A DNA stretch of 64,000 nt from Cololabis saira (GCF_033807715.1 NC_084590.1:5840827-5904826), one strand, 5' to 3'. Positions 34,201 to 45,583 are shown, counted from the first letter of the stretch. Numbers and translations: made by a program. Notes: generated by a model from the letters alone, not told the origin.

Positions 34201-34343
34201 CTGAACCAGGCTGAATATCATGCTATAGAGGAGAGAGAAGATGAAGAGGAAGATGAAGGAGGAGGCTGTGGACCACAGGCTGCTAAACTCATCCTCGCCA
34301 GTCACTTCATCTGTGCAACTCAAAGCTAATGTCACGTTTGACC
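34201..34343 (-). CDS. IGHT: IgT membrane exon 1 (transmembrane)
   Basis: 143 bp between a CCTTCAG acceptor and a GTAAAC donor. It encodes an extracellular linker with a cysteine (SNVTLALSC), an acidic stretch (GEDEF) and the conserved Ig transmembrane core SSLWSTASSF, followed by a hydrophobic helix (IFLFIFSLLYSMIFSL). The SLW.TAS motif is characteristic of membrane Ig and contacts the CD79 signalling pair. It enters in phase 1, which matches a GT donor inside CH4 (ATGG|GTAACT at 34,727-34,732), and leaves in phase 0. Confidence 0.9.
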
Positions 34344-34502
34344 CTGAAGGAAAATCCAAGAAGAGCAAAGTAGAATCCAAGTGATTAGATGAGTTATGGG
34401 AACACTTTTATCGTTTGAATCCTCAATTTTTATGTGATAAAAAAAGAGTGAACTAGTGTTTTCATTCATGCACACGTATAGCAAAGAAGTCTCCATGCAA
34501 CA

Positions 34503-34512
34503 TTTATTTATT
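34503..34512 (-). terminator. Poly(A) signals of secreted IgT
   Basis: Overlapping AATAAA motifs on the minus strand, about 200 bp past the secretory stop codon. Their use would favour the secreted over the membrane transcript. Confidence 0.65.
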
Positions 34513-34708
34513 AACTGTCAGCACACTTATCAAGCAGTTGGACAAGGTGACAAAGACACAAACACAACATTATGACATGAAAACACACATATTTCAGTAC
34601 ATTCACAATGACCGATGACATCACAGAGTGTACAGCGTTTACAACATTTACACTGAAACAGAATAAGACAACAGCACATGACCACGTTTAAATCCAACTC
34701 TAAACTGT

Positions 34709-35058
34709 TTAACATTCACATGAGTTACCCATGACTTTTGACACTCCTTTAGGTTGCAGAGCTTTGTCACTGCCAGCAACCCAGACGTTGCAGTAGAACA
34801 TGTTACTTCTGCTCCATTGCTGCTTGGTGGTGGTGTAGACGTTTGCAACGGAGTAGCCGCTGCTGGTCTTCTGGCGGGGGAACGCGATGCCGTCAGTGAA
34901 GGGTCCATTATTAGGTCCTGAATATTGGGACCAGGTGATGTAGTAATCCTGCAGCTCAGAGCTGGAGACCAGACACACCAGAGACACTTCGTCTGAGTCT
35001 CCACGTCCAACGTCCTCCTCTGGGACCATGTGGACGCTCACTTTCGGCCTTGACCCAC
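34709..35058 (-). CDS. IGHT: IgT constant domain CH4 + secretory tail
   Basis: The exon opens after TTTTTCAG in phase 1. The Ig C1 domain has SLVCLVSSSELQDYYITW (B-strand Cys and core Trp) and MFYCNVWVAG (F-strand Cys). It ends with a secretory tail VSKVMGNSCEC and stop TAA at 34,709-34,711. The tail cysteines could link heavy chains into polymers, as in other secreted Ig. An internal donor ATGG|GTAACT ends the membrane version at 34,729, removing GNSCEC. CH4 is usually the best-conserved IgT domain. The isotype call rests on the domain set, the tail, and the private D and J; I could not compare databases. Confidence 0.9.
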
Positions 35059-35186
35059 CTGAAAAATACAAATCATTAGTATGTTGGGATTTTAGGAAAT
35101 TGTTTAATTTTTTTTTTTTTTCATTTATTAACATACAGTGCAAACAGCGACAAAAGACGACATCAGTTACAATGACATGCACTAGG

Positions 35187-35190
35187 TGTG

Positions 35191-35262
<72 letters not shown>

Positions 35263-35265
35263 TGT
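35187..35265. repeat. (GT)n/(GTGC)n microsatellite
   Basis: A short GT run followed by about 15 GTGC repeats. Confidence 0.97.
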
Positions 35266-36303
35266 AAATAAGATGATGAAAGTAGATACATAAATTAAGA
35301 ATATTAATTTGAGAATAAATAAGTAAACAAATAAATAATTATCATATAGAGTGGTGTAGCACAATATAATATAAATATAGCGTAATAATATAGTAATATC
35401 CTAATATAACATAATCATTTTTATAATATTATAACATATAACAAAATGATATCACCATACTATAATATATAACAATATAATAATATTATAGTTTAACATC
35501 CCATGAGATTTCATAACTTAATATAATAATACACTATGAAACAATATATCATGATAATGCCAGGAAAAATGATTAGAGTTAGAATTGGTAATTTATATAT
35601 TGCAGTGAGGGGTGAGGTCAGACCAATTTCAGATTATGAAATTGTTTAGGAGTTTAAAGGGTTTCCCTATAAGATTCTACACTGGTGGTGTTTTCTCTAG
35701 CTGCAGGGTCAAGTCCTGTTTTATGACTAAAAATAGTTAAAATAGTTCAGATATTTACTCTTCATTAGGTGAAGACAATGAAGAGAAACAGATGATTTAA
35801 CACTGATGGGTCTCATCCGTTATCTGGGTTGACATCTTAAGTAGGAAGTAATAAACATCGACATACGTCTGAAGGTCTGATATGTTTGATGGGGTTCACG
35901 TACAAACAACACCTCCCTTTTTAGTCTAAAGACGACTGAATCCATGACCACGGTGTGCATTTTCTCTCCTACCTATGTGGTTTGAGAAAGTTGTACCTCC
36001 AGCCGGAAAACATTGTGCATGATCTAATAAAGCTTGTAATAACTTTGATTCTGTTCACTGGTTTTCTTATGGTGCACCAGACAAACGAACACGCAGGATC
36101 TTTCAAGTACAAGCAAAGGAATAAGATTTTTTTTTTTCATTGTTTGCCCGTGGATGTGTATAAGGAAGCTAACTTTTGACTTCATACTGACATGTTTTTT
36201 TTTTATACTGTATGGGGAAGTTCTGCTTTAAGTTGAACTTCTGAGCTTCAATCAACTGAGAATTTACAACAGTTTTTTAGGGTCCCTACAATTACTTAAT
36301 ATA

Positions 36304-36681
36304 CAGGACTGTCTCAGAAAATTAGAATATTGTGATAAAGTTCTTTATTTTCTGTAATGCAATTAAAAAAACAAAAATGTCATACATTCTGGATTCATTA
36401 TAAATCAACTGAAATATTGCAAACCTTTTATTATTTTAATATTGCTGATCATGGTTTACAGCTTAAAAAAATTTAATATCCTATCCTAAAATTAGAATAT
36501 TCTGGGAATCTTAATCTTAAACTGTAAGCCATAATCAGCAATATTAAAATAATAAAAGGCTTTCAATATTTCAGTTGATTTGTAATGAATCCAGAATGTA
36601 TGACATTTTAGTTTTTTTTTAATTGCATTACAGAAAATAAAGAACTTTATCACAATATTCTAATTTTCTGAGACAGTCCTG
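36304..36681. mobile_element. 378-bp Tc1/mariner-type palindromic MITE
   Basis: The ends CAGGACTGTCTCAGAAAATT and their inverse are flanked by TA on both sides. Inverted arms extend about 150-180 bp each. It lies inside the CH3-CH4 intron and has no coding capacity. Confidence 0.9.
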
Positions 36682-36735
36682 TATTAATTCAAGTTGTTGT
36701 TTTCAATCATTTCTTCTACTAATTCAAAACCTTAC

Positions 36736-37038
36736 CTGTGTGGATGGTCAGAACTTGTGTAACTGGAGTCACATCTTTTCTACTAGCAGAGCAGCTCACT
36801 TTCTTGACCGTCTTCCAGTCGGTGAGATTACGAGTCAGAACGCTGCTTTTGATTTTTTCACTACTTTGTCCAGATGTGATGCTGTCGTCCGTCACATCCT
36901 GTCCATCAATGTTCCAGGTGATTTCAGTTTCAGACAAAATCGCGCTGTCCTCTCCACTAACGTCACACCTCAGCTCTGCTTGTTGGTTGCTGAACATTTG
37001 TTTGGGACTTGGAGGGTTCAGCGTTACTGTGACAGGAG
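36736..37038 (-). CDS. IGHT: IgT constant domain CH3
   Basis: 303 bp, phase 1 in and out, bounded by an ATGTAG acceptor and a GTAAGG donor. The Ig fold has ELRCDVSGEDSA (B-strand Cys), EITWNIDGQDV (Trp) and KKVSCSASRKDV (F-strand Cys). N-glycosylation sequon NLT is near the end of strand E. It forms the third of four constant domains. Confidence 0.92.
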
Positions 37039-37201
37039 CTACATGGGAACACATTTAGAAAAACAATGATGAGTGTCATTTTAAACACTTGAATAATGGA
37101 AAATTCACTAAAAAAAGAAGGTTCATTAATTGAAACAAACATTACCCATCGTCGCTATGCCAGCTGCAGTCATAAAAACCATACTAAGAATTGAACTGTA
37201 C

Positions 37202-37486
37202 CTTTTGAGACCTTTTTGCTGTGTGTTACTCCTTGGTGAGTCACCTCACAAGTATAGACAGATTTCCTGTCCCAGTCTGCTTTGTTAATTTTGAGGACAC
37301 TGACAGCTGAATATACAGCTCCGGTTTTTTGAGGAGGGGTCTCAGTGAATCCGGTTTCAGGCCTGTTATTTTTTTTCCAATTTACTGACAGGTTTTCAGG
37401 GAAAAACTCATCAATGCTACACAGCAAAACCTGTTTTTCTCCACTTGGCATTGATAGCAAACTTATCTTTGGAGCAGAGAAAGATG
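37202..37486 (-). CDS. IGHT: IgT constant domain CH2
   Basis: 285 bp, phase 1 in and out, with CCTTCAG acceptor and GTACAG donor. It has SAPKISLLSMPSGEKQVLLC (B-strand Cys), FFPENLSVNW (core Trp, sequon NLS) and SVYTCEVTHQGVTHSKK (F-strand Cys), a typical Ig C1 domain. Cysteines and tryptophan are intact. Confidence 0.93.
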
Positions 37487-37629
37487 CTGAAGGAGAAAAC
37501 AGACATAAACATCAGCTTCAATGTTTCATTTGTTCTGATATTATTTTTTGTTTGAAAGGAATGAGTTTAAGGAAATTACTATTGGTCATATGGGAAAAAA
37601 AGAGAAATGTTTTCAAACTAAATACCTAC

Positions 37630-37914
37630 AATCAATTTCCACGTTTTTGTTGCCTCCAGGGTGATTGACAGAACACTTATAGTTGAGAGAGTTAGATCTC
37701 GGTACTGTGATCACACTGACTCCGGTGTATTTGTCGGAGCTGGTCACAGATGAAATAAACTGATTAGAATCCAGTTTGGTCCCACTGGCATCAGTCCACT
37801 CAAATGTGAGGCTTTTTGGAAAAAAGCCGTGTGCCAGAACTCCAAGAGTGATTTTATCTCCAGTCCCAGAGCCACATGGAACCAGAGGGAACGCCGTTGG
37901 TGCTGCTGTTGGAA
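37630..37914 (-). CDS. IGHT: IgT constant domain CH1 (lacks the B-strand Cys)
   Basis: 285 bp after a TTTTTACAG acceptor. It joins the J donor in phase 1 and ends at a GTAGGT donor. It begins PTAAPTAFPLVPCGSGTGD, like the teleost CH1 start whose cysteine usually bonds the light chain. Where the B-strand cysteine is expected, the sequence reads ITLGVLAHGFFPKSLTFEW, with Val (GTT) in place of Cys. The F-strand cysteine is present (YKCSVNHPGG). So the usual intradomain disulfide is missing although the frame and splice sites are sound. It could be a real variant, a mild defect, or an assembly error. Confidence 0.9.
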
Positions 37915-39172
37915 CTGTAAAAACAAAGAGAATGTATGTTCAAAAGCATACAAATATACTTGTGCAGGCTGAATTAAAAACACAGAGTCACAGGGATGTG
38001 AATAAGTAAGTACTTTTACATCTGTTTTATAATTGTGGATTTCTGTGAAATTATATGATTATTTCTCTTTAATTTTTTAATATCTAAAATCTAAGAATCA
38101 ATTATTGACACAGAGAGAAAAAAATAATATCACCAAGGATGACTGAATACTGACATTCACCACAGTTATGTCAAATAAATATGCAGCTTTCATGCTTGTA
38201 GTTTTTACATTTTTATGACAATCATTAAAATTAAAAAAATACATTACTTTTGTAAATTGATTAGCTGATGAGAGCAATATAACACACACGGATTTCTCCG
38301 TTCCAACTAGTTTTGTTTTAACTTAAATGTTTTTATAAAATTAAGCAACATTTTAAAAGCAGGTTTTCTACTTGTGACAAATAACTTTTACAATATAATA
38401 TAAGAGCTTTTATGTGAAAATTAATGACCAAAGTAGTTCCATGTTTAACCTCAAAGTTTAAAATTTGAAACATTATTTTCCAAAACAGTATTTCCTTATT
38501 TAACATCACAAATAAGAAAATAAGATTTATTAAAAGTTAGACAATAGATCAACTTCATCCATCAACTTCTAAAAGCAGACATGTTTTGGGACAAAATTAC
38601 CACAATCGGGTATTTAAAAACAATAATCTGTTATTTTCTTATACATATACATATTTATTTTACCTTTGTTCAACAGTATATATTAAAGTGATATAACACA
38701 CATTTTTGGTTGGTAGAATTATCATTAAATACTGTGGTGCATAAAATATCAAGCCAACACATTCATTTAACAGTTGGTTTCATTGAAAAAAATATAAACT
38801 AGAATATTTCTGCATTATTCTTGGCGTTTTAGAGAAACTGGAAAATTTTAAACTGTTTATTTGCAGGAATTTGATGCCGTTTAAAAATAACTGAAGACTT
38901 CATGTAAACACATATCATCTGTTACTCTTTTTTGTGCAGAAAACAATATTTGTAAGATGAGTTCACATAAAATGTTACTATTTAAGAATGTTTTTTCTTT
39001 CTAGTGGTTTTCATCAATGACATCATCAGGTTGGTCTTTTCAGTTCTCTCAATCTTAATTTCTACAAGTTTATCACATGAACTTCTCTATTTTCTGCAAA
39101 CTGAATTCAAACCAAAATGAATTAATAAATGAAACATTCACTTTGAATAATTTTGAGTAAATTGTGACTTAC
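37915..39172 (-). other. J-CH1 intron
   Basis: 1.26-kb AT-rich intron. I see no second J, no further CH exon and no obvious octamer cluster. Confidence 0.6.
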
Positions 39173-39220
39173 CTGAAGATACGGTGACTTCAGTCCCACG
39201 ACCCCAGAGGTCAAAATAAA
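39173..39220 (-). CDS. IGHJ: JH segment of the IgT cluster
   Basis: 48 bp encoding YFDLWGRGTEVTVSS with the WGxG J motif, ending in a GTAAGT donor that splices in phase 1 to CH1 1.26 kb away. It supplies FR4 after V-D-J joining. It is the only J I can find between D and CH1. Confidence 0.95.
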
Positions 39221-39258
39221 CACAGTGCTGCATCTCTAGTGACGCTCGTACAAAAACC
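39221..39258 (-). promoter_or_regulatory. J RSS (22-bp spacer)
   Basis: On the minus strand: nonamer GGTTTTTGT (39,250-39,258), 22-bp spacer, heptamer CACTGTG (39,221-39,227) abutting J. It pairs with the 12-bp RSS of D. Confidence 0.95.
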
Positions 39259-39259
39259 T

Positions 39260-40555
39260 GCAGCAGCAGGAAAACACTCCTGCCTTCAGGAAACACGGAG
39301 AAAATGACACATCTGCATGTAACGTGACCATCTGTTTTGTGTTTGTTGTCTATGTTGTAAAGTAGATAATACTTAAACCTGTACACTGACTACAACTTTA
39401 AACTATTGATTTACTAACCTTAAGCTTAACAGACAAACTTGAAAAAGACCATTTAGTGTATAAATATTATCCTTCAAGATATTGAGTCGCATTCACACAT
39501 TTTTGACACAAACTGATAAATTGATAATTACTGATTTAAATGTTTTCTGGTTGTAATTTTGGTTTTAATTTAAATCTGACATTTTCTACTGACAAAATCC
39601 CAAATGTTTTACAATCTCTATGGAAATAAAATGTATAAAAACATACTTTATTTATTCCTCTATCCATCATAAACAAGTGTATTCCGTGTCGATGTTTTCA
39701 TGTATGTTTTGTAATACTTTTAGTGATAAAAGTGTCTATTTACACTGATGGATGTAAGTAGTGTAAAATGATTTTCCATTTGGATGGTTTCTACAAAGTT
39801 TGCAGGTGTGGTCCCACGTGTGCAGAGAGAGCAGAGACGTGGATCTCTGGAGACCAATGTCTTGAAAACACCAGGAAACTAAAAACCTGTTAAACTCATC
39901 TGATTCCAGTGTTTCCTGCTGAATCTGGTATAATTTTAGACGGTCTCAGATATCTGAGTATGGATTTAAATAACAGATAAAAGAAAGGCATTTCTATACT
40001 GATCCACCTTTCAATTATTCAGGGAATCATCCTTATGTTCTAAAAACACATTTGTCATAACAGTGATCATGAATTACAAACTAGCATAATGGCCAAGGAT
40101 GGAAAGAGACATTAATAAAACTTCACAATAATGAGCCGAAGAAGACCCCAAAAACTGTAATAATGACTGCATTTCCCTGACTGTCTTTACTACCATGATG
40201 CAGCTTCTGTCTCAGTTCATTATGGTGGTGGAATACAGCACATCCAAATCCACTTGCATCATGATGTTCAGGTGCTCATCTTGCTATGCAGGAGTCTTTG
40301 CTGATAGGAGGAAGAGTATCATGACTATGGGAAACTTTTTTATTTATGAGGGCACCTGACCAAACTTTTTAAAGCCTGTGTAATGCTCAGATTTAGAGAA
40401 TCTGTTCACACACATATGTAGAGCCAAACAACACCAGTATCCTCTGGATGTTTGGAAATTAGGCTGCACTTAATGAAGCATAAAACTCATCCAGTTTCAG
40501 GGAGTTGAACTCGTCCTTTAAAGGAGCTTGAGGCTCCTTTTAAGAAATGAGACTC
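39260..40555. other. D-J spacer, gene-free part
   Basis: No coding or RSS signal is seen. A phrase GGATGGTTTCTACAAAG at about 39,782 recurs at about 19,613, hinting at old shared sequence. Confidence 0.5.
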
Positions 40556-40556
40556 T

Positions 40557-41409
40557 CTAGCGCCACCCTTCACCACGACGGCCGTTGGGGGTACTGCAGC
40601 CAACAGTGAAGCCGGCACGGGAGAACGGGGAGAACGTGCATGCAGCGTCATGTGACGTCACATCCGCAGCCCAGCGCGGGAAATTCGGGACCGAATTGTA
40701 GCACATTTTGCAGCACACAGCCTGTTCAAGGCAACGGAGAGATACACTAGAGGAATCATTCTTTTTGGTTTGGAACGCTTCATCTGACATTATTACTAGA
40801 AAACTTAAAATGTATACAGATTTTTTTCATAAATCTTGCCACAATCCGGCCTCAAGCTCCTTTAACACCATGTCACATTGGAGATCAATCAGTTCCAACT
40901 GCAACTCCTGTGGCACCGTTTCCGGGTCGTGTGAGAAGGGACGACACCAGCTGAAGTGCCCTGTCAATCTTTCCAAAATCACAAAACCGACGGCAGAATT
41001 CCTCATGGAGGTCATCCAGTAATTTCCCATATTATTTCACATGTCTCGGGGCCTCTTTTAACATAGCCAGTGTGGGGAAATGAGCAAATTACTTGTCTGA
41101 CATTTGCTTCAAAAATAAACCCAGCTTGGTTTTGAAGGCTCTGACGTTTGTTGGCATTTCATGAAGAAACTGTTTTTCCCCTTGTAGCTTCACATTCAAC
41201 TCGTTCATGTGTGTCAGGATGTTCACAGTAAAAGCTAAATCACAAAGCCAATCTGTGTCATTTAGCTCAGGAAAATTGTCTGTATTCTCAAGTAGCTCCA
41301 AAAATGAAATAATCTCATATTTGAGCTCCCACACACGTTGGCATACTTTTCCCAAACTTAACCAGCGGACATTAGAATGATAAAGTAAGTCCGTATTTGC
41401 ATCGATCAT
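40557..41409 (-). pseudogene. hAT-type (GTF2IRD2/ZBED-like) transposase fragment
   Basis: On the minus strand SNVRWLSLGKVCQRVWELK starts an open stretch (41,089-41,409) that looks like the C-terminal half of hAT-derived transposases of the GTF2IRD2/SCAND3-like group. It continues past a stop in other frames (40,827-41,030 and beyond). The catalytic N-terminal part is missing. It is an old insertion between D and J. Confidence 0.7.
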
Positions 41410-42417
41410 TTTTAGTCAGACATTAAATCTAAGCGTCTTTGAGATCTTTTAAAAGCGTTATAAATGAAATTGATTATTATTATTATAAATTACAACTAAG
41501 GATGATTCTCCACTGGGTCAAGCAAAAAGACAATCCCAACAGCTGTCCTCACAAATCTAGTGATTTTGAGTGATTATTTTGAGTTATCAATGACTGAAGT
41601 GATTATTGGTTTTAGTAATTATTAATTTGAGCTATTAGTTTAATGATTTCTCAGAAGAAAAAGTCAAAGCAGGGTTTGTCAGTCTTGTGTTTTCTAGATG
41701 TTTGTGAGATCCTGTTTTTCTCCAACTTTACTGTCAGAAACCAGTGAACTTGTCTAAATAAACACCATACCATACTACCCATCAGATCAGATTCTTGTGA
41801 TTTGATTATGTGATATTCAGTCCAGGTCTTCGGGACCACTGACCTCCATGTTTTAGAAAACAACATGGAATAGTTTTCTGTCACTGAACAAAACTGCAAT
41901 AATGTACCGCTATTTTAAACTTTACAGTTTGTTTTTCCTTCAAACATTCACACACAAACATTCATACAAATATTATTTTACAGTTTATATGGGTTTCGGA
42001 TACAGTATACAGTATTTAGTTATTTATTTCAATACAAATACCACTGAACACTAATTGAAGACACTGTTTGTCAGATCAACATATATTTTGATCTGCAGTG
42101 TTGTTTTCTTCTCAATTAGCTTTTTTGTTAATGTTTATTAATGGGACAAAATAATCTTTTAAAACCCATTTTAATGAAAATAGTCTCAGTTCTTTTCTGA
42201 TGGTTTCTTTGATACATGTCGTCACTTTCTACTGAAAATAAACCTTCTCACACTAAACACTGAATATGATCCCAGACTACTAGTTAACTATCGTTTAAAC
42301 AAGAATCTGCTTATTAAAGTCAGAAATAGACTTTCTTCATATTCTGATGTCACAATTTTATATTTTCTCTTTTTCTTCTCCTAAACATAAAGGTGGATGA
42401 ATGTGTGATGGTCAGGA
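41410..42417. other. D-J spacer, second part
   Basis: AT-rich, with no supported feature. I looked for further D segments (paired heptamers with 12-bp spacers) and found none. Confidence 0.5.
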
Positions 42418-42445
42418 GGTTTTTGTATGGGTGTGTATCACTGTG
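42418..42445 (-). promoter_or_regulatory. 3' D RSS (12-bp spacer)
   Basis: Minus strand: heptamer CACAGTG (42,439-42,445), 12-bp spacer, nonamer ACAAAAACC (42,418-42,426). It faces J. Confidence 0.93.
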
Positions 42446-42459
42446 CCCCCCCAGCCCAT
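42446..42459 (-). CDS. IGHD: DH segment of the IgT cluster
   Basis: 14 nt, ATGGGCTGGGGGGG on the minus strand, flanked on both sides by 12-bp-spacer RSSs. It contributes to CDR3. Its frames read MGWG, WAGG or GLGG, so it is Gly/Trp-rich. It lies between the upstream V cluster and J, as the V-D-J-C order predicts. Confidence 0.9.
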
Positions 42460-42487
42460 CACCATGATAAACTCCTGTACAAAAACC
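42460..42487 (-). promoter_or_regulatory. 5' D RSS (12-bp spacer)
   Basis: Minus strand: nonamer GGTTTTTGT (42,479-42,487), 12-bp spacer, heptamer CATGGTG (42,460-42,466). The RAG-critical last three bases next to the coding end (GTG) are kept, but the outer heptamer bases are non-consensus. Confidence 0.9.
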
Positions 42488-42489
42488 AA

Positions 42490-43515
42490 ACGCACTGTTT
42501 GCTGCACTGGAGAGAAGGAGGATCTTTATCTCCATCAGGTAAGAAGAAAACAATATCTAACTTTCAATTTATTTAAGGTTTTCTGTCAATTAACATTTAT
42601 AATAAGATTATTTAAATGAAGGCAACATTTATCAGAGATTGATTCACGATTATACTGTATTTTTATACATCAATTACAAGGTTTATAATTATCATATATG
42701 CTTTATTTTAAAGTTTTATGTTAAATAATGAATAAATAAATAAAAAATAAAACACATATACCCTTAAACTGGCTGGAACTGTAACTTTATGGGCAGACGA
42801 ATATTAGTTTTATAAACAATTAAATAGATTAATTAACAGAAACTGGCTAACTTTTGTTCTAAGATTTAAGTTATGATTTAATTTAATTCCATTTTAAATT
42901 TTTGGAAGGTTTAAAAATAGTTGATAGTTGAAAAAAAAACCACACTGGGTTTGTATTTGTATATATATGTACAGGTATGTGTATGCGTATGCATGCGTAT
43001 ATATATTTGTATATATTAAAATATTAAATATAGTAAAAATGCACATATATATGCCTTATGTTTTTACCAGCATGGTATTAACCATTAATATGTGTGCAGA
43101 CAAGGTAAAAAAAAAATAAAAAATAGTTGAATGTTTAATTGAAAAATGCTGATTTTGAATTGTTTAATTAATGTATAGTTTTAAATTAAATTAATATTTA
43201 AATGTATGTTCAAATTTCAAAATGATCTGTTAATTTCACACTTGTGCTAAATTATACATTTCATAAAACACAATCTTTTAATTGAGATGTTAACAAAATA
43301 AGGTTTGATTTTGATTACATGTTGAATTTGTCACATTTGTTGATCCATTATTTACTTGTTATTGTTCTTTAGTCTAATGACAACAGATGAACAACTTCAA
43401 CACAAATGTGCAGAATGATGTTAAATGTAATAGAAGGTCATACAGAACATGGATGAGGCGGTTTGTCAGAGTTTTCCATCAGGAAGTGTCACAGCTGAAT
43501 CGTTTTAGTTCTGCT
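42490..43515. other. V-D spacer
   Basis: AT-rich with TA-type low-complexity stretches near 42,930-43,030. No supported gene. Confidence 0.5.
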
Positions 43516-43519
43516 CCAG

Positions 43520-43850
43520 TGTAGCTTTGGAGAACGATAATGTCTTTGAGTCTTTGCTCGTCAAGCTGATGGTGTGGAGATATTGATCCCTATCTTTGTC
43601 CCTTGAAACGGTGAGGGGATTCAGATGTGGAATAAGCTTTGGTGTTTCCACTGGGAGCAGAAGTGGGAGAACCACTCCAGTCCTTTTCCATCCAGCTGAT
43701 GCCGGCAGAGCTGTCTGATATTCCTGCACATGTACAGGTCAGTTTGTTGGATTCTCCAGGATGTTTCACCTCTGGATCAAACTCAGAGTCTGAGTGCAAA
43801 CATGTGAAAGAAAAGCAGTTTGATCAGTGGAGAGAAGTGTGGTGTTGAAC
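43520..43850 (-). pseudogene. VH pseudogene V8
   Basis: Related to V10/V13: [25 protein letters not shown] and APSGNTKAYST are readable, but only by changing frames. Deletions remove part of FR2 (ISWMEKDW replaces the usual IRQxxGKGLEW) and shift FR3. The FR3 end, its cysteine and the RSS cannot be found. The leader region near 43,800-43,900 is recognisable but altered. This is the V nearest to D. Confidence 0.85.
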
Positions 43851-44039
43851 AGAGAGAGTGGAGAGCAGAGAAATGTCACTTATTTACTTAAAATCATTGT
43901 GAAAGTTTGTTACATGTTTGGTTGGTTGTTTGGTTTGTCACTGTTTATTTACACGTGTTACAATGCTACATGTTACATGTTACTACGGAAGAATATTAAG
44001 GACAGATATGAGAAAAATAAAAATAATATTTTAGAGGAG

Positions 44040-44270
44040 CAAGATTTTTTTTTAATTATGCACTTTGAGAAAAAAGTCAGAATGTCGAGAAAAAAGTCGA
44101 AATGTTGAAAAAAAAGTCAAAATTTCGTGAATAAAGTTGAAATGTTGAGAAAAAAGGCAAAATTTCGACTTTATTCACAAAATTTCGGTCAAATTTCGAT
44201 TTTATTCTTGAAATTGTATTTCAACATTAATCATTTCATTTCAACTTTTTTCTTGACATGCACAATAAAA
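44040..44270. repeat. GAAAAAAGTC-type low-complexity inverted repeat
   Basis: Short units such as GAGAAAAAAGTCGAAATGTT are repeated and then mirrored (AAATTTCGACTTTATTC), a common fish low-complexity repeat able to fold back on itself. Confidence 0.75.
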
Positions 44271-44523
44271 AAATCTTATATAAATAAAATAATAATAAAA
44301 TAAAGATAAAAGAAAAAAGAAAGAAAAAAAGATAATGGTAAGAAGGTATCATTTTTAGCGTCACTCTGTTTGCAAAATTACTTTCTGTGTCCTAATGCAA
44401 TAATTTAAATTTAAGTTTATGACTTTATTGAATAATATTTAGAAGTTTAAAATAAACACAAACACATACAGTAAGTAAGTGAAAACCCAGATGTCACTGA
44501 GATCACATTAATGTTTATGTGGA

Positions 44524-44562
44524 GGTTTTTGTTCAGCTGCTCCACTTCCTTCAGTCACTGTG
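44524..44562 (-). promoter_or_regulatory. 23-bp RSS of V9
   Basis: Heptamer CACAGTG (44,556-44,562), 23-bp spacer, nonamer ACAAAAACC (44,524-44,532). Confidence 0.95.
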
Positions 44563-45007
44563 TCTCTCGTGCACAGAAGTAAACAGCAGTGTCTTCTGCA
44601 GTCAGACTCCTGATCTCCAGGAACTGAGTGCTTCTTGGTACATCTTCAGTCATGGAGAAACGGCTTTGAAAAGAACTGGCATAGGTAGCAGAGTTTGACC
44701 CTGTATTCATTCTTCCAATCCACTCCAGACCTTTTCCTGGTCTCTGTCGGATCCAGTGGATATAGAAGCTGGCCATGTTAAAACCAGATGTAACACATGA
44801 CATCTTCACCGTCTCTCCAGGTCTCTTCACCTCAGATGAAGACTGGTCCAGTTTCTGACTCCAAACTCCTGTAAGAAAAGTGAACATCATTGTAAACCAA
44901 AGACATGAGGAACAGAAAAAAGGAAAGTAAAATGGAATCAAAAATAATAAACTAATACCATGAATAGTGACTACAAATAATAAACTGCAGATGAGTATTT
45001 TTTCCAT
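44563..45007 (-). CDS. IGHV: Intact VH gene V9
   Basis: The leader exon 44959-45007 ([17 protein letters not shown]) has a GTATTA donor. The V exon 44563-44878 follows a TTACAG acceptor in phase 1. FR1 reads [19 protein letters not shown] with the first Cys (MSC); CDR1 is [10 protein letters not shown]2 is [19 protein letters not shown]2 is [10 protein letters not shown]3 ends [12 protein letters not shown]. All canonical residues are present. It lies upstream of D-J-C and is the nearest intact V to the D segment. It is a near-copy of V14, differing mainly in CDR1 and CDR2. Confidence 0.95.
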
Positions 45008-45131
45008 CCTGGGATGAAGTTCTGGAGATCAGCGTTCTCAGTCTGGTGTCTTAAAACTGTAGAAAACTGTCTCAGTGTTCTGCCACAAACTGCATGAAAG
45101 CTACTGCGTCTGTGTTTATAAGTGAGGAAGA

Positions 45132-45139
45132 GTTTGCAT
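45132..45139 (-). promoter_or_regulatory. Octamer-like promoter element of V9
   Basis: ATGCAAAC on the minus strand, 125 bp upstream of the leader ATG. Confidence 0.7.
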
Positions 45140-45583
45140 AGACGTCCCTCTACAGGATTAAGAGGAGAAGACACTCACACCACATTAGAGAATGGAGAAT
45201 GGAAAAATAACCCTAACCCCCTTAGAATGAAATTTAAACTGCTTAATATGAATTAAAGTTCATTTAACCATAAGTTTGTTATCCTTTCCACAATTTATGT
45301 ATGTGTTTTGTTGGTTTTGGCCATTATTCATAAACATATTGGTTTTTAAAGCCTGACATGCTTCAGTTCCTCTCACACAGACAACAGACTTGTTCAGTTT
45401 TGAACAATGTTGATGGATCTTGTCTGAATTCAGCTCGTTGGTACAAAATTAAACAGCAGAGTTCTCTTGATGGAGACTTTTTACCATCAAATATACAATA
45501 TTATGTAAAGAATCAATGTGTCTGATCTGTTCTGGTCCTTTCACTGGTTTTTGTGATGTCAAATTTTGTATATATGTATAAAT

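Larger units (their letters stand above)
35059..36735 (-). other. CH3-CH4 intron
   Basis: 1.68-kb intron containing a GTGC-type microsatellite (35,187-35,265), AT-rich DNA (35,370-35,540) and a palindromic Tc1-type MITE (36,304-36,681). No extra CH domain is visible. Confidence 0.75.

Noticed and set aside
35028..35267. Cys/Val/Arg repeat protein on the plus strand
   Set aside because: It covers CH4 acceptor DNA and the GTGC microsatellite on the antisense strand.
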